From Propionibacteriaceae bacterium (GTDB lineage: Bacteria > Actinomycetota > Actinomycetes > Propionibacteriales > Propionibacteriaceae): a stretch of 42,529 nucleotides of DNA. The position numbers and the translations under genes are program-made. The notes under the pieces are model-generated. The model was given only the letters and a program-made list of their open reading frames with translations. It had not been told where the DNA came from and did no database searches. Shown here piece by piece: positions 15,880 to 23,849 of this stretch. The stretch covers positions 1-42,529 of the forward strand of contig JAOPXN010000033.1 in the NCBI GenBank assembly GCA_025965155.1, read 5' to 3'. Within the stretch, counting starts at the first letter, position 1. Each line of letters opens with the position of its first letter.

Positions 15880-17526
15880 TCAGGACGTGGCGGCGCGGCC
15901 GTCGGCGATGTGTTCGGCTACCCGCCAAGCGTTGGCCATGATCGTCAGCGTTGGGTTCGCTCCGGTACCGGTGGGGAAGGGGCTGCCGTCCACTACGTAG
16001 AGATTGGCGACCTCGTGGCTGCGGCACCAACGATCCAGCACGGACGTGTCCGGGTCGTTGCCCATCCGGGTGGTCCCGTGCTGATGGGAGCAGTTGCCGG
16101 TGATGCGGTCGATGTAGACCTTCTGTACCGAGGTGGCGCCAGCCGCCTCGAGGATCTCCGCGCTGCGGTCGATCAGGAACCGACCCATCGCCAGGTCGTT
16201 CTGGTGCGGCGTCAGCGTGATCTGCGCGACCGGCAGGCCCCAGGCGTCCTTGACCTCCTCGTCCAGGGCAACACGGTTGTCGTGCTGCGGCATGTCGTGG
16301 ACGACCATCGCAGCGGCGAGGGAGTGGTTGAAATACTCCCGGTCCATCTGCTTCGCGCCGGCCCCCCACGCCGGGCGGTTGGGGAGCGACCAGTTGATCG
16401 GCAGTGGGATGCCGACACCGGCCACAGCCATGTGGCCACCGCTGACGAAGCCGCGGTTGTCGTCGTGTTCGTAGAACTCGAAGCTGCTGGCACTGACGTA
16501 ACCTCCGCCGGCCCACGCATAGATGGGGTCGTCGAAGGTGCCTACCGCGGCGCTGTACTCGTGGAACGTGACGTTCCGTCCGACGAGGTCGCTGCCGTTG
16601 GCGAGCCCGTTCGGGAACTGAGCACTCTTCGAGAGCAGCAGCAGCCGTGCGGTCTCGACGGCGCCGCAGGCGAGGATAACGACGTCTGCCTCCTGCTCGT
16701 ACGTCGTTCCGGTCGCGTCCTGGTAAACCGCGCCCTTGGCCGCGCCCCGGCTGTCGACGGTGATCTCGCGGACGTAGCAGTCGGGCCGGAGGTCGTAACG
16801 GCCGGTGGCCACGGCGTCCGGGACGAACACGTTCAGTGCAGACGAGCGCGTCCCGGTGGGGTCGCCGTGCTGCTGTGCGAAGGCGCTGATCACCGTGGCC
16901 GGCCGGCCGTTGTAGGGCTGCGAGAGCGCGGCCTGTGGAGTCGGGAAGGAGTTCCAGCCCAACTTGTCACAGCCCTGATGGAACTTCTGCGCGTAGCGTG
17001 ACTGCGGCATCGGCGGGCAGGGGTACCCCTTGCTCCGCCAGGACTCGTACTTGTTGGCGCCGGCCGCGCCCGACACACCGAAGGCCCACTCGACCTGGGT
17101 GTAGTACGGCTCGAGCTCGTCATAGGTGATGGGCCAGTCGGCGAGAGTCGTGCCGGGCAGATCGCCGACGATGCTGCGCAGCCGGAAGTCGTTCTCGGTG
17201 AATCGCGGCAGCCATCCTTGCCAGTGCACGGTGCCGCCGCCGACCATCTGCGGTACTGGGCAGAACAGCTCGGTACGGGTCTCGCCGCTGGCGGAGTCGC
17301 GCACCGTGCGAGGGTTCAACAGCGGGTCGGGCCAGAGGTTGTAGCGGTTGATGTTGGCGAGTTCGTCGCCACCGAATGTCTCCTTGGTCCGCCAGGGCCC
17401 GCGCTCCAGTGCCACGACCCTAAGCCCGCGCTCGGTCAGGACCTTCGCCGCCGCGGCACCGGAGGCTCCGGCGCCAATGATGCAGACATCCACGCGGTCC
17501 GGCTTGGCTCCGGAGGTCGTTGTCAT
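15880..17526 (-). CDS. GMC-family FAD oxidoreductase, gluconate/glucoside dehydrogenase large-subunit type
   Basis: A 548-residue flavoprotein. The FAD Rossmann motif is CIIGAGASGAAAAKVL followed by VVALERG. Further features are MVGGGTVHWQGW, the substrate-barrel region with YPCPPMP, and the C-terminal SHQHGTTRMG and GTGANPTLTIMA segments. These last two carry the His and Asn of the GMC active site. Length and motifs match the large subunit of gluconate 2-dehydrogenase and glucoside 3-dehydrogenase. Those enzymes oxidise sugar hydroxyls and pass electrons onward. The ATG overlaps the stop of the subunit-3-like gene (ATGA, 17523-17526). No Tat signal is visible, so it should be cytoplasmic. 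Substrate and electron acceptor are unknown. Confidence 0.92.
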   Translation of the reverse strand: MTTTSGAKPDRVDVCIIGAGASGAAAAKVLTERGLRVVALERGPWRTKETFGGDELANINRYNLWPDPLLNPRTVRDSASGETRTELFCPVPQMVGGGTVHWQGWLPRFTENDFRLRSIVGDLPGTTLADWPITYDELEPYYTQVEWAFGVSGAAGANKYESWRSKGYPCPPMPQSRYAQKFHQGCDKLGWNSFPTPQAALSQPYNGRPATVISAFAQQHGDPTGTRSSALNVFVPDAVATGRYDLRPDCYVREITVDSRGAAKGAVYQDATGTTYEQEADVVILACGAVETARLLLLSKSAQFPNGLANGSDLVGRNVTFHEYSAAVGTFDDPIYAWAGGGYVSASSFEFYEHDDNRGFVSGGHMAVAGVGIPLPINWSLPNRPAWGAGAKQMDREYFNHSLAAAMVVHDMPQHDNRVALDEEVKDAWGLPVAQITLTPHQNDLAMGRFLIDRSAEILEAAGATSVQKVYIDRITGNCSHQHGTTRMGNDPDTSVLDRWCRSHEVANLYVVDGSPFPTGTGANPTLTIMANAWRVAEHIADGRAATS

Positions 17527-18176
17527 GACGGGTCCTTTCGAATCGGGTGTTCGCGATCCTCGGCGAAGTACTCAAGGGTGCTGTAGGTGCCGTTGAAGAC
17601 CTCGGCTAGTGAGGCAGGCCCGGGGAAACCGATGACGTCCCAGCCGATCCGGTTCCGGTTGCCTCCGTAGATTGGGTCGGCGTAGAAACCCTGCCGGGTG
17701 TGCAGCGCGAGCAGCGGTACGAAGCCGAGGTCGATCTCGGCGCTGGTCTGCTGCAGGGCCGGCTCCACCGGTGCGCCGTACAGCGTCGCCCGGGCGCGCT
17801 CCAGCTCCGCCTCCTGCTGCTGGTACGGCTTCTCAAGATCACGCAGGATCTCGTCTTGCTGCCCAGGCTCCAGGTTGACGAACTCGCGCGCATGACGCTC
17901 CCGGGCCGCGGTGTCGAGCTGCGTCACGCCCTTGACATAGACCTCGCGGATGATGTCGATCCGCTGGCGCCAGGCGTCCCGCCGCAGGCCGGTCAGCTGC
18001 TCGAAGCCACTGCCGTCGGGTTTGGCGTAGATGAAGTCGACGCCGGAAAGGTACCGGTCGACGAAGTCGACGGTTCCCGCCTCCGTAGCGCCGGGCGTGT
18101 CATCGGTGGGGATGATGCGGGCCATGGCGGCCTGCACCGTCGCCCGCTGATGCGGGTCGAAGAACGTATCCTGCAT
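17523..18176 (-). CDS. Gluconate 2-dehydrogenase subunit 3-family protein
   Basis: A 217-residue protein of the small-subunit family that accompanies GMC sugar dehydrogenases. Visible features are FDPHQRATVQAAMARIIPTDDTPGA near the start, DFVDRYLSG, a FVNLEPGQQDEIL motif and a C-terminal TRQGFYADPIYGGNRNRIGW segment typical of the family. In many relatives this subunit carries a twin-arginine signal and exports the flavoprotein with it; here the N-terminus (MQDTFFDP) has none. AGGAGAGGG precedes the ATG. The four-base overlap with the GMC gene indicates coupled, equimolar translation. No cytochrome c subunit is encoded next to it. It is probably a stabilising or folding partner of the flavoprotein. 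Confidence 0.9.
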   Translation of the reverse strand: MQDTFFDPHQRATVQAAMARIIPTDDTPGATEAGTVDFVDRYLSGVDFIYAKPDGSGFEQLTGLRRDAWRQRIDIIREVYVKGVTQLDTAARERHAREFVNLEPGQQDEILRDLEKPYQQQEAELERARATLYGAPVEPALQQTSAEIDLGFVPLLALHTRQGFYADPIYGGNRNRIGWDVIGFPGPASLAEVFNGTYSTLEYFAEDREHPIRKDPS

Positions 18177-18401
18177 TGCACCCTCTCCTGGAGTCAGGTG
18201 TGAACTATAAGTCGGGGATTGGAGCGTGGGTCGGGGAGGCCGGGCGCCCGTCGATCGTGCGCGCCGGCGCTCCTCATTTCTTGCGCCTAGCGCCTGCTGC
18301 GCCCACGCAAAGTGACCGCCGCGACACCTCGAGCGGGGATATTCAGTCGAGGGGTTGCCGCCGGTAGGTGTGGGCCGGGCTAAACCCCCGCGGTACCCGG
18401 G

Positions 18402-19229
18402 TCAGGAAAGCGTGGCGAGGACTTGCTCGAGATAGACCTTGCTGATTCTGGCGGCTTCCAGCGGGTCGCCGTCGTAGCTGTCGAGCTCAACCAGAAGCCA
18501 GCTGTCGTAACCGACCTCCTTGACGGCCGCGAGGATGTCGGCGAAGTCCAGCGAGCCCTGGCCCAGCGGGAAGAACTCCACCGGGTCTAGCCGGACGTCC
18601 TTCAGGTGAACATGGGCGACGCGCTCGCCGTACTGACGGATGAGTGCGGCCGGGTCGCCGCCACCGGCGGCCAGGTGCGCGGTGTCGGGACAGAAGGCGA
18701 TCCGGGTGCGGGGCAGCAGCTGCGCCAGTTCGTCCGGGCTCTCTACGATCGTGCTGAGATGTGGATGGTACGACGCGACCAGTCCGTGAGAGGCTGCGAT
18801 CTCGTGCACCTGGTCCAGCGACTCAGCCAACCGGTCGTAGTCGTCCGGTCGCGTACCGCTCGCTCGCCGGGCTCCACCTCCCACCACCAGACGCTGGGCG
18901 CCGAACGTTGCGGCGAGCTCGCACGAACGGCGGACCTTGTCCAGCTCGTCGGGAAGAATGTCGGGATAGATGAAGTTGGCGCCGGTATACACGCTCACCA
19001 GCTCGACACCGTTGTCGGCGAGCAGGTTGCGGAGCTCGTCGGGCCGGTCGCGGTAGGCAGCCAGGTTGCCGTCGAACATCTCGGTCCCGGTGTAGCCGGC
19101 GGCGGCGATATCCCTGACCGCCTGCTCCATCGACCCGTAGGCCAGGTAGTGAAGGTCCTTCACGCTGGTCACGCCCTGCGCATGACCGACAACTCCACCC
19201 CAGGTGATGGAGCAATATCCCAACTGCAC
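18402..19229 (-). CDS. Sugar phosphate isomerase/epimerase, IolE-like TIM barrel
   Basis: A 275-residue barrel protein. It opens with LGYCSITWGG and DIAAAGYTGTEMFDGN, as in inosose dehydratase-like proteins. The metal-site residues look intact: STIVES (Glu), CPDTAH (Asp and His), HVHLKD (His) and LLVELDS (Glu). LVASYHPH also resembles the IolE substrate loop. Such enzymes interconvert, epimerise or dehydrate keto-sugars and inososes. The start is GTG with AGAAGGG upstream. It lies upstream of and on the same strand as the subunit-3/GMC pair, separated by about 225 bp without a gene. A role in handling the keto-product of the GMC enzyme is a reasonable inference. Confidence 0.88.
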   Translation of the reverse strand: MQLGYCSITWGGVVGHAQGVTSVKDLHYLAYGSMEQAVRDIAAAGYTGTEMFDGNLAAYRDRPDELRNLLADNGVELVSVYTGANFIYPDILPDELDKVRRSCELAATFGAQRLVVGGGARRASGTRPDDYDRLAESLDQVHEIAASHGLVASYHPHLSTIVESPDELAQLLPRTRIAFCPDTAHLAAGGGDPAALIRQYGERVAHVHLKDVRLDPVEFFPLGQGSLDFADILAAVKEVGYDSWLLVELDSYDGDPLEAARISKVYLEQVLATLS

Positions 19230-19463
19230 AGTGAGCCCTTCTATTTTGTACGTATGGGTGATCTAAGCGCACGCTCTGTGCATAAGTCAATAGGGTGACG
19301 TCGGCTCCTCCCCTCGTCAGGTTCGCTGCGGGTGGCAGCGGGGAAACTGCGCGGCCACCACAGGCGATCTTCCCGATACTGCGGGACGCCGAGCGGCTGA
19401 ATCGGGACATCGCCGCTGTGACGCTGGAATCACCACAAACCTCATTCCAGAAAGGGTGGAACG

Positions 19464-19652
19464 ATGACGATACGGATAGTCCGCGACTGGCGTGGACTGA
19501 AGTACAAGATCAGCGAGTGCTCGACCGATGAGCTGCTCTGTTTGATGCTCAACGCGCAACACACCTACGACGAGGTGGCCCGATTCATTGAAGAGATTGA
19601 TGCCGAACTGGTGGTGAGGGAAATGGCCCGACATGAGCCCTATGTCGCCTGA
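19464..19652 (+). CDS. Small hypothetical protein (62 aa)
   Basis: A short acidic, mostly helical protein. It starts MTIRIVRDWRGLKYKISEC and continues with STDELLCLMLNAQHTYDEV and an acidic EEIDAEL helix. A GGGTGG lies 5 bases before the ATG. It lies upstream of a NarL-type response regulator on the same strand, about 125 bases apart. I do not recognise the family. The coding potential is supported by the ribosome-binding site and a balanced composition, not by homology. Confidence 0.55.
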   Translation: MTIRIVRDWRGLKYKISECSTDELLCLMLNAQHTYDEVARFIEEIDAELVVREMARHEPYVA

Positions 19653-19778
19653 TCCGCGACCCATGGCCCGCTAACAATGCATAGTGCGAGAGTGTGGCCG
19701 CCGGGTCAGGGGCACGGACCGGTAGCGGGGTTCCGCCGATATCGACCGAAACAGCCTCAGCAGTCGTACCGTGGCGAG

Positions 19779-20450
19779 GTGACCACATCAGCAGACGGCG
19801 CAGCCACGGTCCTGATCGTCGATGACCACCCGATCATGCGGCGGGGCCTGGGCATGCTGCTGAAGACGGAGCCATGGGTCGGCCGCGTTCTTGAAGCCGG
19901 GGATGCCAATGAGGCGGCCCGGCTGGCCGTCACCGAGCACCCCGGCGTTGCCGTCGTCGACCTGAATCTCGGCGTGTCCGATCACGACGGCATCGAACTC
20001 ATCCGTCGGCTGAGACACACTGCGCCGCAGTGTTCAATTCTGGTGCTGACCATGACCCAGGATGATGCTGTCGTCCGGACCTGTCTTGCGGCTGGCGCCA
20101 GTGGATACGTCCTGAAAGGCTCCTCGCCTCAGGGGGTGGTGAGCGCCGTACTGACCGTCGCTGAAGGCGGACTTGTTCTAGGGCCACGGGTCAGTTCAGA
20201 GGGTCTCATGGAGTCGAGCCACCGCACCCTTCCCCCGCCGCTGGACCGGCTGACACCACGCGACGTGGAGTTGCTGGCGCTCCTGGGAGAGGGAGCAAGT
20301 AATCGTCAGATCGCGCGCACATTGGCCATTAGCGAGAAAACCGTCCGGAATCGGCTGACGGGCATCTTTTCGACGCTGGGGGTGGCTGACCGGGTCCAGG
20401 CGGCGCTGCTGGCGCGGGACAAAGGTCTGACTACATCAAGGAGCAGTTAA
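19779..20450 (+). CDS. NarL/FixJ-family response regulator
   Basis: About 223 residues. The receiver domain begins ATVLIVDDHPIMRRGLGMLL, with the phospho-acceptor Asp61 in VAVVDLNLG, LVLTMTQDD and the lysine of GYVLKGSSP. After a linker comes a LuxR-type helix-turn-helix (LTPRDVELLALLGEGASN, then RQIARTLAISEKTVRNRL). Its partner is probably the large kinase at 21330-23444, which has the matching HisKA_3 type. An unrecognised gene is inserted between them. The start is uncertain: GTG at 19779 gives a normal receiver N-terminus, while an ATG at 19677 would add 34 low-complexity residues. Neither has a strong ribosome-binding site. Confidence 0.9.
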   Translation: MTTSADGAATVLIVDDHPIMRRGLGMLLKTEPWVGRVLEAGDANEAARLAVTEHPGVAVVDLNLGVSDHDGIELIRRLRHTAPQCSILVLTMTQDDAVVRTCLAAGASGYVLKGSSPQGVVSAVLTVAEGGLVLGPRVSSEGLMESSHRTLPPPLDRLTPRDVELLALLGEGASNRQIARTLAISEKTVRNRLTGIFSTLGVADRVQAALLARDKGLTTSRSS

Positions 20451-20525
20451 TTTCCTTGCTCCTCGACAAGATTCCATGCGACCCTGAACGAAACCGGCAG
20501 CGGTCCGGTGCGCGAGGAGCTCGAC

Positions 20526-21308
20526 ATGGAAGACACGGGGGACCTTGTTCTCGCTATCAGCGCTGACAACCGAATACTGCACATCGGACCAGCAACCACG
20601 ATCATAAGTCACCTGGCGCAACCGGGTTCGGCGATGAAGCTCCATTACTGGGGACCTGATCTAGAAGAAGACCACCCCTCGACGGGGGAGCCAACCGTTA
20701 CCAGTACAAGTGCGCCGGTCACCATCAGTGCGAGTGAAGCTACCACACGGACAGGTGCGCCAGCGACGACGAGCGAGACTGCCACCACAAGGCAGCCAGG
20801 CACGGCAGGGGAGCCAGACACGGCAGGGGAGCCAGACACGGCAGGTGCGCCAGACACCGCTGGCTCCGCCACGACGACGTGGCCGCCCTGGACGTATGAG
20901 GAAGCGATAACCAGCGGACCGGCCACAACAAGCCAGTCTGCCCTGTCTTGGGAGTTTTACAGCCCGCGCGGGGAGGGATTGACTCTTCAGTCAATGCAGG
21001 TAGGTCAATCTTTTGTTGGTGTGATGCCAACTCAGCAGGTTGACGAACGAGTGCTGATTGGCCGAATCGTCACAGCGCTGGACAATCTGCGGAGTGCCGT
21101 GGACAAGCAACCAAAGTTGCTAGCGGACGCGCTAAAGGGTCAGCCAGAGGGCACGATGCTGCCAAGAAACGAAGACCTGCCGCTGGACGGATCCTTGGCA
21201 GACGTGCTGGCAGCGTTGGCCAAGCTGTTCACCCCCTGGAGTAATCCGGGCGAGGAAAACAAGGGCAGCTGGTTTCACAATCTGTGGCACGCCGCCGGCG
21301 GCCGGTAG
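20526..21308 (+). CDS. Unrecognised protein with Thr/Ala/Pro repeat linker, between regulator and kinase
   Basis: A 260-residue protein in three parts. The N-terminal part (about residues 1-50) includes LVLAISADNRILHIG and AMKLHYWGPDL. A flexible Thr/Ser/Ala/Pro/Glu-rich linker (about 55-125) contains four copies of a PDTAGE-like hexapeptide. The C-terminal domain of about 125 residues starts LSWEFYSPRGEGL, has an amphipathic helix IGRIVTALDNLRSAVDKQP and ends FHNLWHAAGGR. There is no signal peptide or membrane helix. GAGGAG lies 7 bases before the ATG at 20526. It sits in one strand run between a response regulator and its likely kinase, suggesting a role in that signalling system. I recognise no family. 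Confidence 0.75.
   Translation: MEDTGDLVLAISADNRILHIGPATTIISHLAQPGSAMKLHYWGPDLEEDHPSTGEPTVTSTSAPVTISASEATTRTGAPATTSETATTRQPGTAGEPDTAGEPDTAGAPDTAGSATTTWPPWTYEEAITSGPATTSQSALSWEFYSPRGEGLTLQSMQVGQSFVGVMPTQQVDERVLIGRIVTALDNLRSAVDKQPKLLADALKGQPEGTMLPRNEDLPLDGSLADVLAALAKLFTPWSNPGEENKGSWFHNLWHAAGGR
20796..20867 (+). repeat. Four 18-bp in-frame tandem repeats
   Basis: Units start at 20796, 20814, 20832 and 20850. Units 1-3 differ at only a few positions (consensus ccagacacggcaggggag); unit 4 is more diverged. They are multiples of three and encode a PDTAGE-type hexapeptide, so length changes would stay in frame. They form part of the linker of the unrecognised protein. Confidence 0.85.
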
Positions 21309-21329
21309 AAGCAGCGATGACCGTGTCGA

Positions 21330-23444
21330 ATGGGAACCCTCACAGTCGCCGGTGAGCGACGGCACGCCTTAAGCCTTGATCAGCGGGTTGCTAACTTGCC
21401 GGCAGCCCTGCTGGCGGCTGGGGCTGCGGCCATCTGGGGGCTGGCATTGGCCGGTGTCTTGCTGCATCAACGGGGCCCGACGCCGGGACCCGTCTGGATG
21501 ACGGTCACCCTGGCGGCCTCCTTCTGGCCGCTGGCCATCTTCGTCCTGAGGAGGGTCCCCGGGCACCCACTCGGCCGGCTGATGTTCCTGACCGGAACCA
21601 CGGCAACCATCGCCACGCTGGCGGTGTGTTGGTCAGCTCTGCTGCCCGCAGCCTGGCTGAGTCAGTGGATATGGTGGCCGCCGGTCGCCATTGTGCCTTT
21701 GCTGCTGTTGTTCGTCCCCGACGGACACCTGCCGTCGCCTCGTTGGCGGGTCCTCGCCGCCATCCTGATCGTCTCGTTGATCGTGGCGGCGGTTGCGCTC
21801 GCCGCGGCAGCGACGAGCGCCCCGCGGACCCTGCTCACCGACATTGACCAGCCGATACCGCCGGCTGCCCGGCTGCTGGTGCAGGTCGCTGTGGGATGTG
21901 TCGTCGTTCTTCTTCTCGCCACACTGGCGGTCCTCTCAGCTCTGCTGCACCGGTGGCACATGGCGTCCGTCGTGGAGCGTCACCAGCTCGCATGCCTGCT
22001 CCCGAGCGCTGCCCTGCTGATTATCGGGATTCTTCTGGACTATCTGCACGTGCCGGCGGGCTGGCTGGCGGCGGTGGTCGCGCTGCCGCTCGGCTTGACG
22101 TTCGCCATCTTGCAGTACCACCTCTACGACCTGGACCTGTACATCTACCGCGGGATCGTCTGGCTCATCCTCACTGGACTGGCTCTCGCCATCTACGCTC
22201 TGGTCGTAACGGGGGTAGAGCAGTTGCTGAATCCGGAGCGCTGGACGTCGACCCTGGTGGCCGGAGCGGCAGTGGCGGCCATCCTGCTACCGGCGGAACG
22301 GTGGGTGCAGCGAGCGGTGAGCCGTCTGCTCTACGGTTCCAGAACTGATCCCTACTCTGTTCTGACCCGCATTGGCCGCCATACCGAAGCGGTGGCAGAT
22401 CCCCTGGCGGTGCTGCCCCGATTTGTTGCCACGCTGGTCGAATCGTTGCGCGTTCCCTATGCAGCAATCGTGCTGAAGCCGGCCGGAAATGAGGCGCCCT
22501 TGATAGTCGAGCACGGTCGTACCGTCGGGGAGCCGCAAAGATTTCCGATGATGGCGCACGGCGTCGACGTCGGCGAACTGCTGGTCGCCAGCCGCCGGCC
22601 CGGAGCCCATTTCTCGGCTTCAGAGGCTCGGCTGCTGAGTGGGCTGGCCGGGCAGGCGGGAATCGCCGCAGAGGCGTGCCGCAGCACGCTGGACCTGCAG
22701 CGTGCCAGGGAACAGCTGGTGCTTGCTCGAGAGGAAGAGCGCCGTCGGCTTCGCCGCGACCTGCACGACGGTGTCGCCTCCGCGCTGGTCGGTGCCCGCT
22801 TTCTCGCCTCGGCGGCGCGCGGGATGCCCGAGCTGCTCGACCAGCTCGACCGGGACCTGGAGGCATGCACAGAGGAGGTGCGTGATCTCATCGATGGTCT
22901 CCGCCCCGCAGCTCTCGACAAGGGGCTCGAAGCGGCCCTGCGCGATCTCGCCGCACGCATGCCCGACCCAAGCATCCGGGTGACGGTGCGGGTCAAGGGT
23001 CAGCTCACTGATTTGACCGCGGCCATTGAAGTAGTCGCCTACCGGGTGGTCGCCGAAGCGTTGACCAACGTTGTGAAGCATGCCAAAGCCAGTCGTTGCG
23101 ACGTCCTCCTTGCCAGGGAGGAGCGATCCCTCTCCGTCTGTGTGACCGACGATGGGGTCGGACTCAGTTCAGCCCAGCCCAGCCCGGGCCGCGACCCTCG
23201 GGGCGGTGTGGGAGTCGGTTCGCTCCGCTCCCGGGTTGAGGAAGTGGGTGGCAGTTTCAGTATCGAGCCCCGGTCGAGCGGTGTCTGTGTGAAGGCGGTC
23301 CTGCCCACGGCCACGATCGAGCCCTCGCCTCAGATACTCAATGGTGGTGGAGGGCGTCCTCCTTCCGACGAGCCGAGGGCGGACGAATCCACCGAGGGCG
23401 AATGGCCGGGTACCCCGCAAGGTGTTTCATCCGAGGGTCCATAA
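21330..23444 (+). CDS. Large membrane sensor histidine kinase, NarL/DesK-type (HisKA_3)
   Basis: A 704-residue kinase. About eight to ten hydrophobic helices span residues 22-320, then a GAF-like domain (about 355-450). A coiled lead (LQRAREQLVLAREEERRRL) precedes the HisKA_3 box with His479 in RRDLHDGVAS. The ATPase domain has VVAEALTNVVKHA and DDGVGL; its G2 loop reads GVGVGSL rather than the usual GxGLxxM. The last 50 residues are a Pro/Glu/Gly-rich tail. It should phosphorylate the NarL-type regulator two genes upstream. The ATG at 21330 lies 21 bases after the preceding stop and has only a weak ribosome-binding site. The signal is unknown; the multi-helix N-terminus suggests a membrane-borne or small hydrophobic cue. 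Confidence 0.92.
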   Translation: MGTLTVAGERRHALSLDQRVANLPAALLAAGAAAIWGLALAGVLLHQRGPTPGPVWMTVTLAASFWPLAIFVLRRVPGHPLGRLMFLTGTTATIATLAVCWSALLPAAWLSQWIWWPPVAIVPLLLLFVPDGHLPSPRWRVLAAILIVSLIVAAVALAAAATSAPRTLLTDIDQPIPPAARLLVQVAVGCVVVLLLATLAVLSALLHRWHMASVVERHQLACLLPSAALLIIGILLDYLHVPAGWLAAVVALPLGLTFAILQYHLYDLDLYIYRGIVWLILTGLALAIYALVVTGVEQLLNPERWTSTLVAGAAVAAILLPAERWVQRAVSRLLYGSRTDPYSVLTRIGRHTEAVADPLAVLPRFVATLVESLRVPYAAIVLKPAGNEAPLIVEHGRTVGEPQRFPMMAHGVDVGELLVASRRPGAHFSASEARLLSGLAGQAGIAAEACRSTLDLQRAREQLVLAREEERRRLRRDLHDGVASALVGARFLASAARGMPELLDQLDRDLEACTEEVRDLIDGLRPAALDKGLEAALRDLAARMPDPSIRVTVRVKGQLTDLTAAIEVVAYRVVAEALTNVVKHAKASRCDVLLAREERSLSVCVTDDGVGLSSAQPSPGRDPRGGVGVGSLRSRVEEVGGSFSIEPRSSGVCVKAVLPTATIEPSPQILNGGGGRPPSDEPRADESTEGEWPGTPQGVSSEGP

Positions 23445-23656
23445 GAGCCCCCGTCCTGTGCCCTTGATAGGCAGGCACGTCCGGACCTGGTCGTACAGTT
23501 TCCGGCCTCGCCGGGTCCGCACCCCGTCCGCATCCTCCCGACGGGGCGGGACGTGCGCCGATGCCGCTGGGACACCGGCGTTGCGACTGTTGAGTTGCAG
23601 CGCCGCGTGTCACCCGCTGGGCAGCGGGATCGCATCGGTAAGGTCGAGGGGTCATC

Positions 23657-23833
23657 ATGATCAACACAGTGCACAGCGAGAACCTGGCAGTCAGGCACTT
23701 CGAGGAGGTCCTGGGCCGGGAGCAGGCCGTCCGAGAGAATCTCGAACGGTGGCAGCTGGACCGACGTCGTCGGCTCGGCCGGTCCGGGCCCTCCACAGGC
23801 GGCCCTGGCCATGACGGTACCTACCACGCCTGA
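23657..23833 (+). CDS. Small hypothetical protein (58 aa)
   Basis: A short frame starting at ATG 23657 with GAGGGG 6 bases upstream. It encodes a charged helix (RHFEEVLGREQAVRENLERW) followed by an Arg-rich patch and a Gly/Pro-rich tail ending HDGTYHA. It ends 16 bases before the longest RecQ frame and may be its leader or an independent small gene. I recognise no family. Support is the ribosome-binding site and amphipathic composition only. Confidence 0.5.
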   Translation: MINTVHSENLAVRHFEEVLGREQAVRENLERWQLDRRRRLGRSGPSTGGPGHDGTYHA

Positions 23834-23849
23834 CCCCGACTGGTGGTGA

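Noticed and set aside
15499-17001. A 500-codon open frame on the plus strand opposite the GMC gene
   Set aside because: It is antisense to a well-matched GMC oxidoreductase, its product has no recognisable motif, and long antisense frames are expected in GC-rich coding DNA.
11960-19290. A shared operator for the ROK regulator (gtaca and ttatgca words near 11975 and 19250)
   Set aside because: The words are too short and their spacing and orientation differ; chance similarity is likely in A/T-richer promoter regions.
20796-20867. Short tandem repeats as a possible CRISPR array
   Set aside because: The units are contiguous without spacers, in frame, and encode a protein linker; no cas gene is present.
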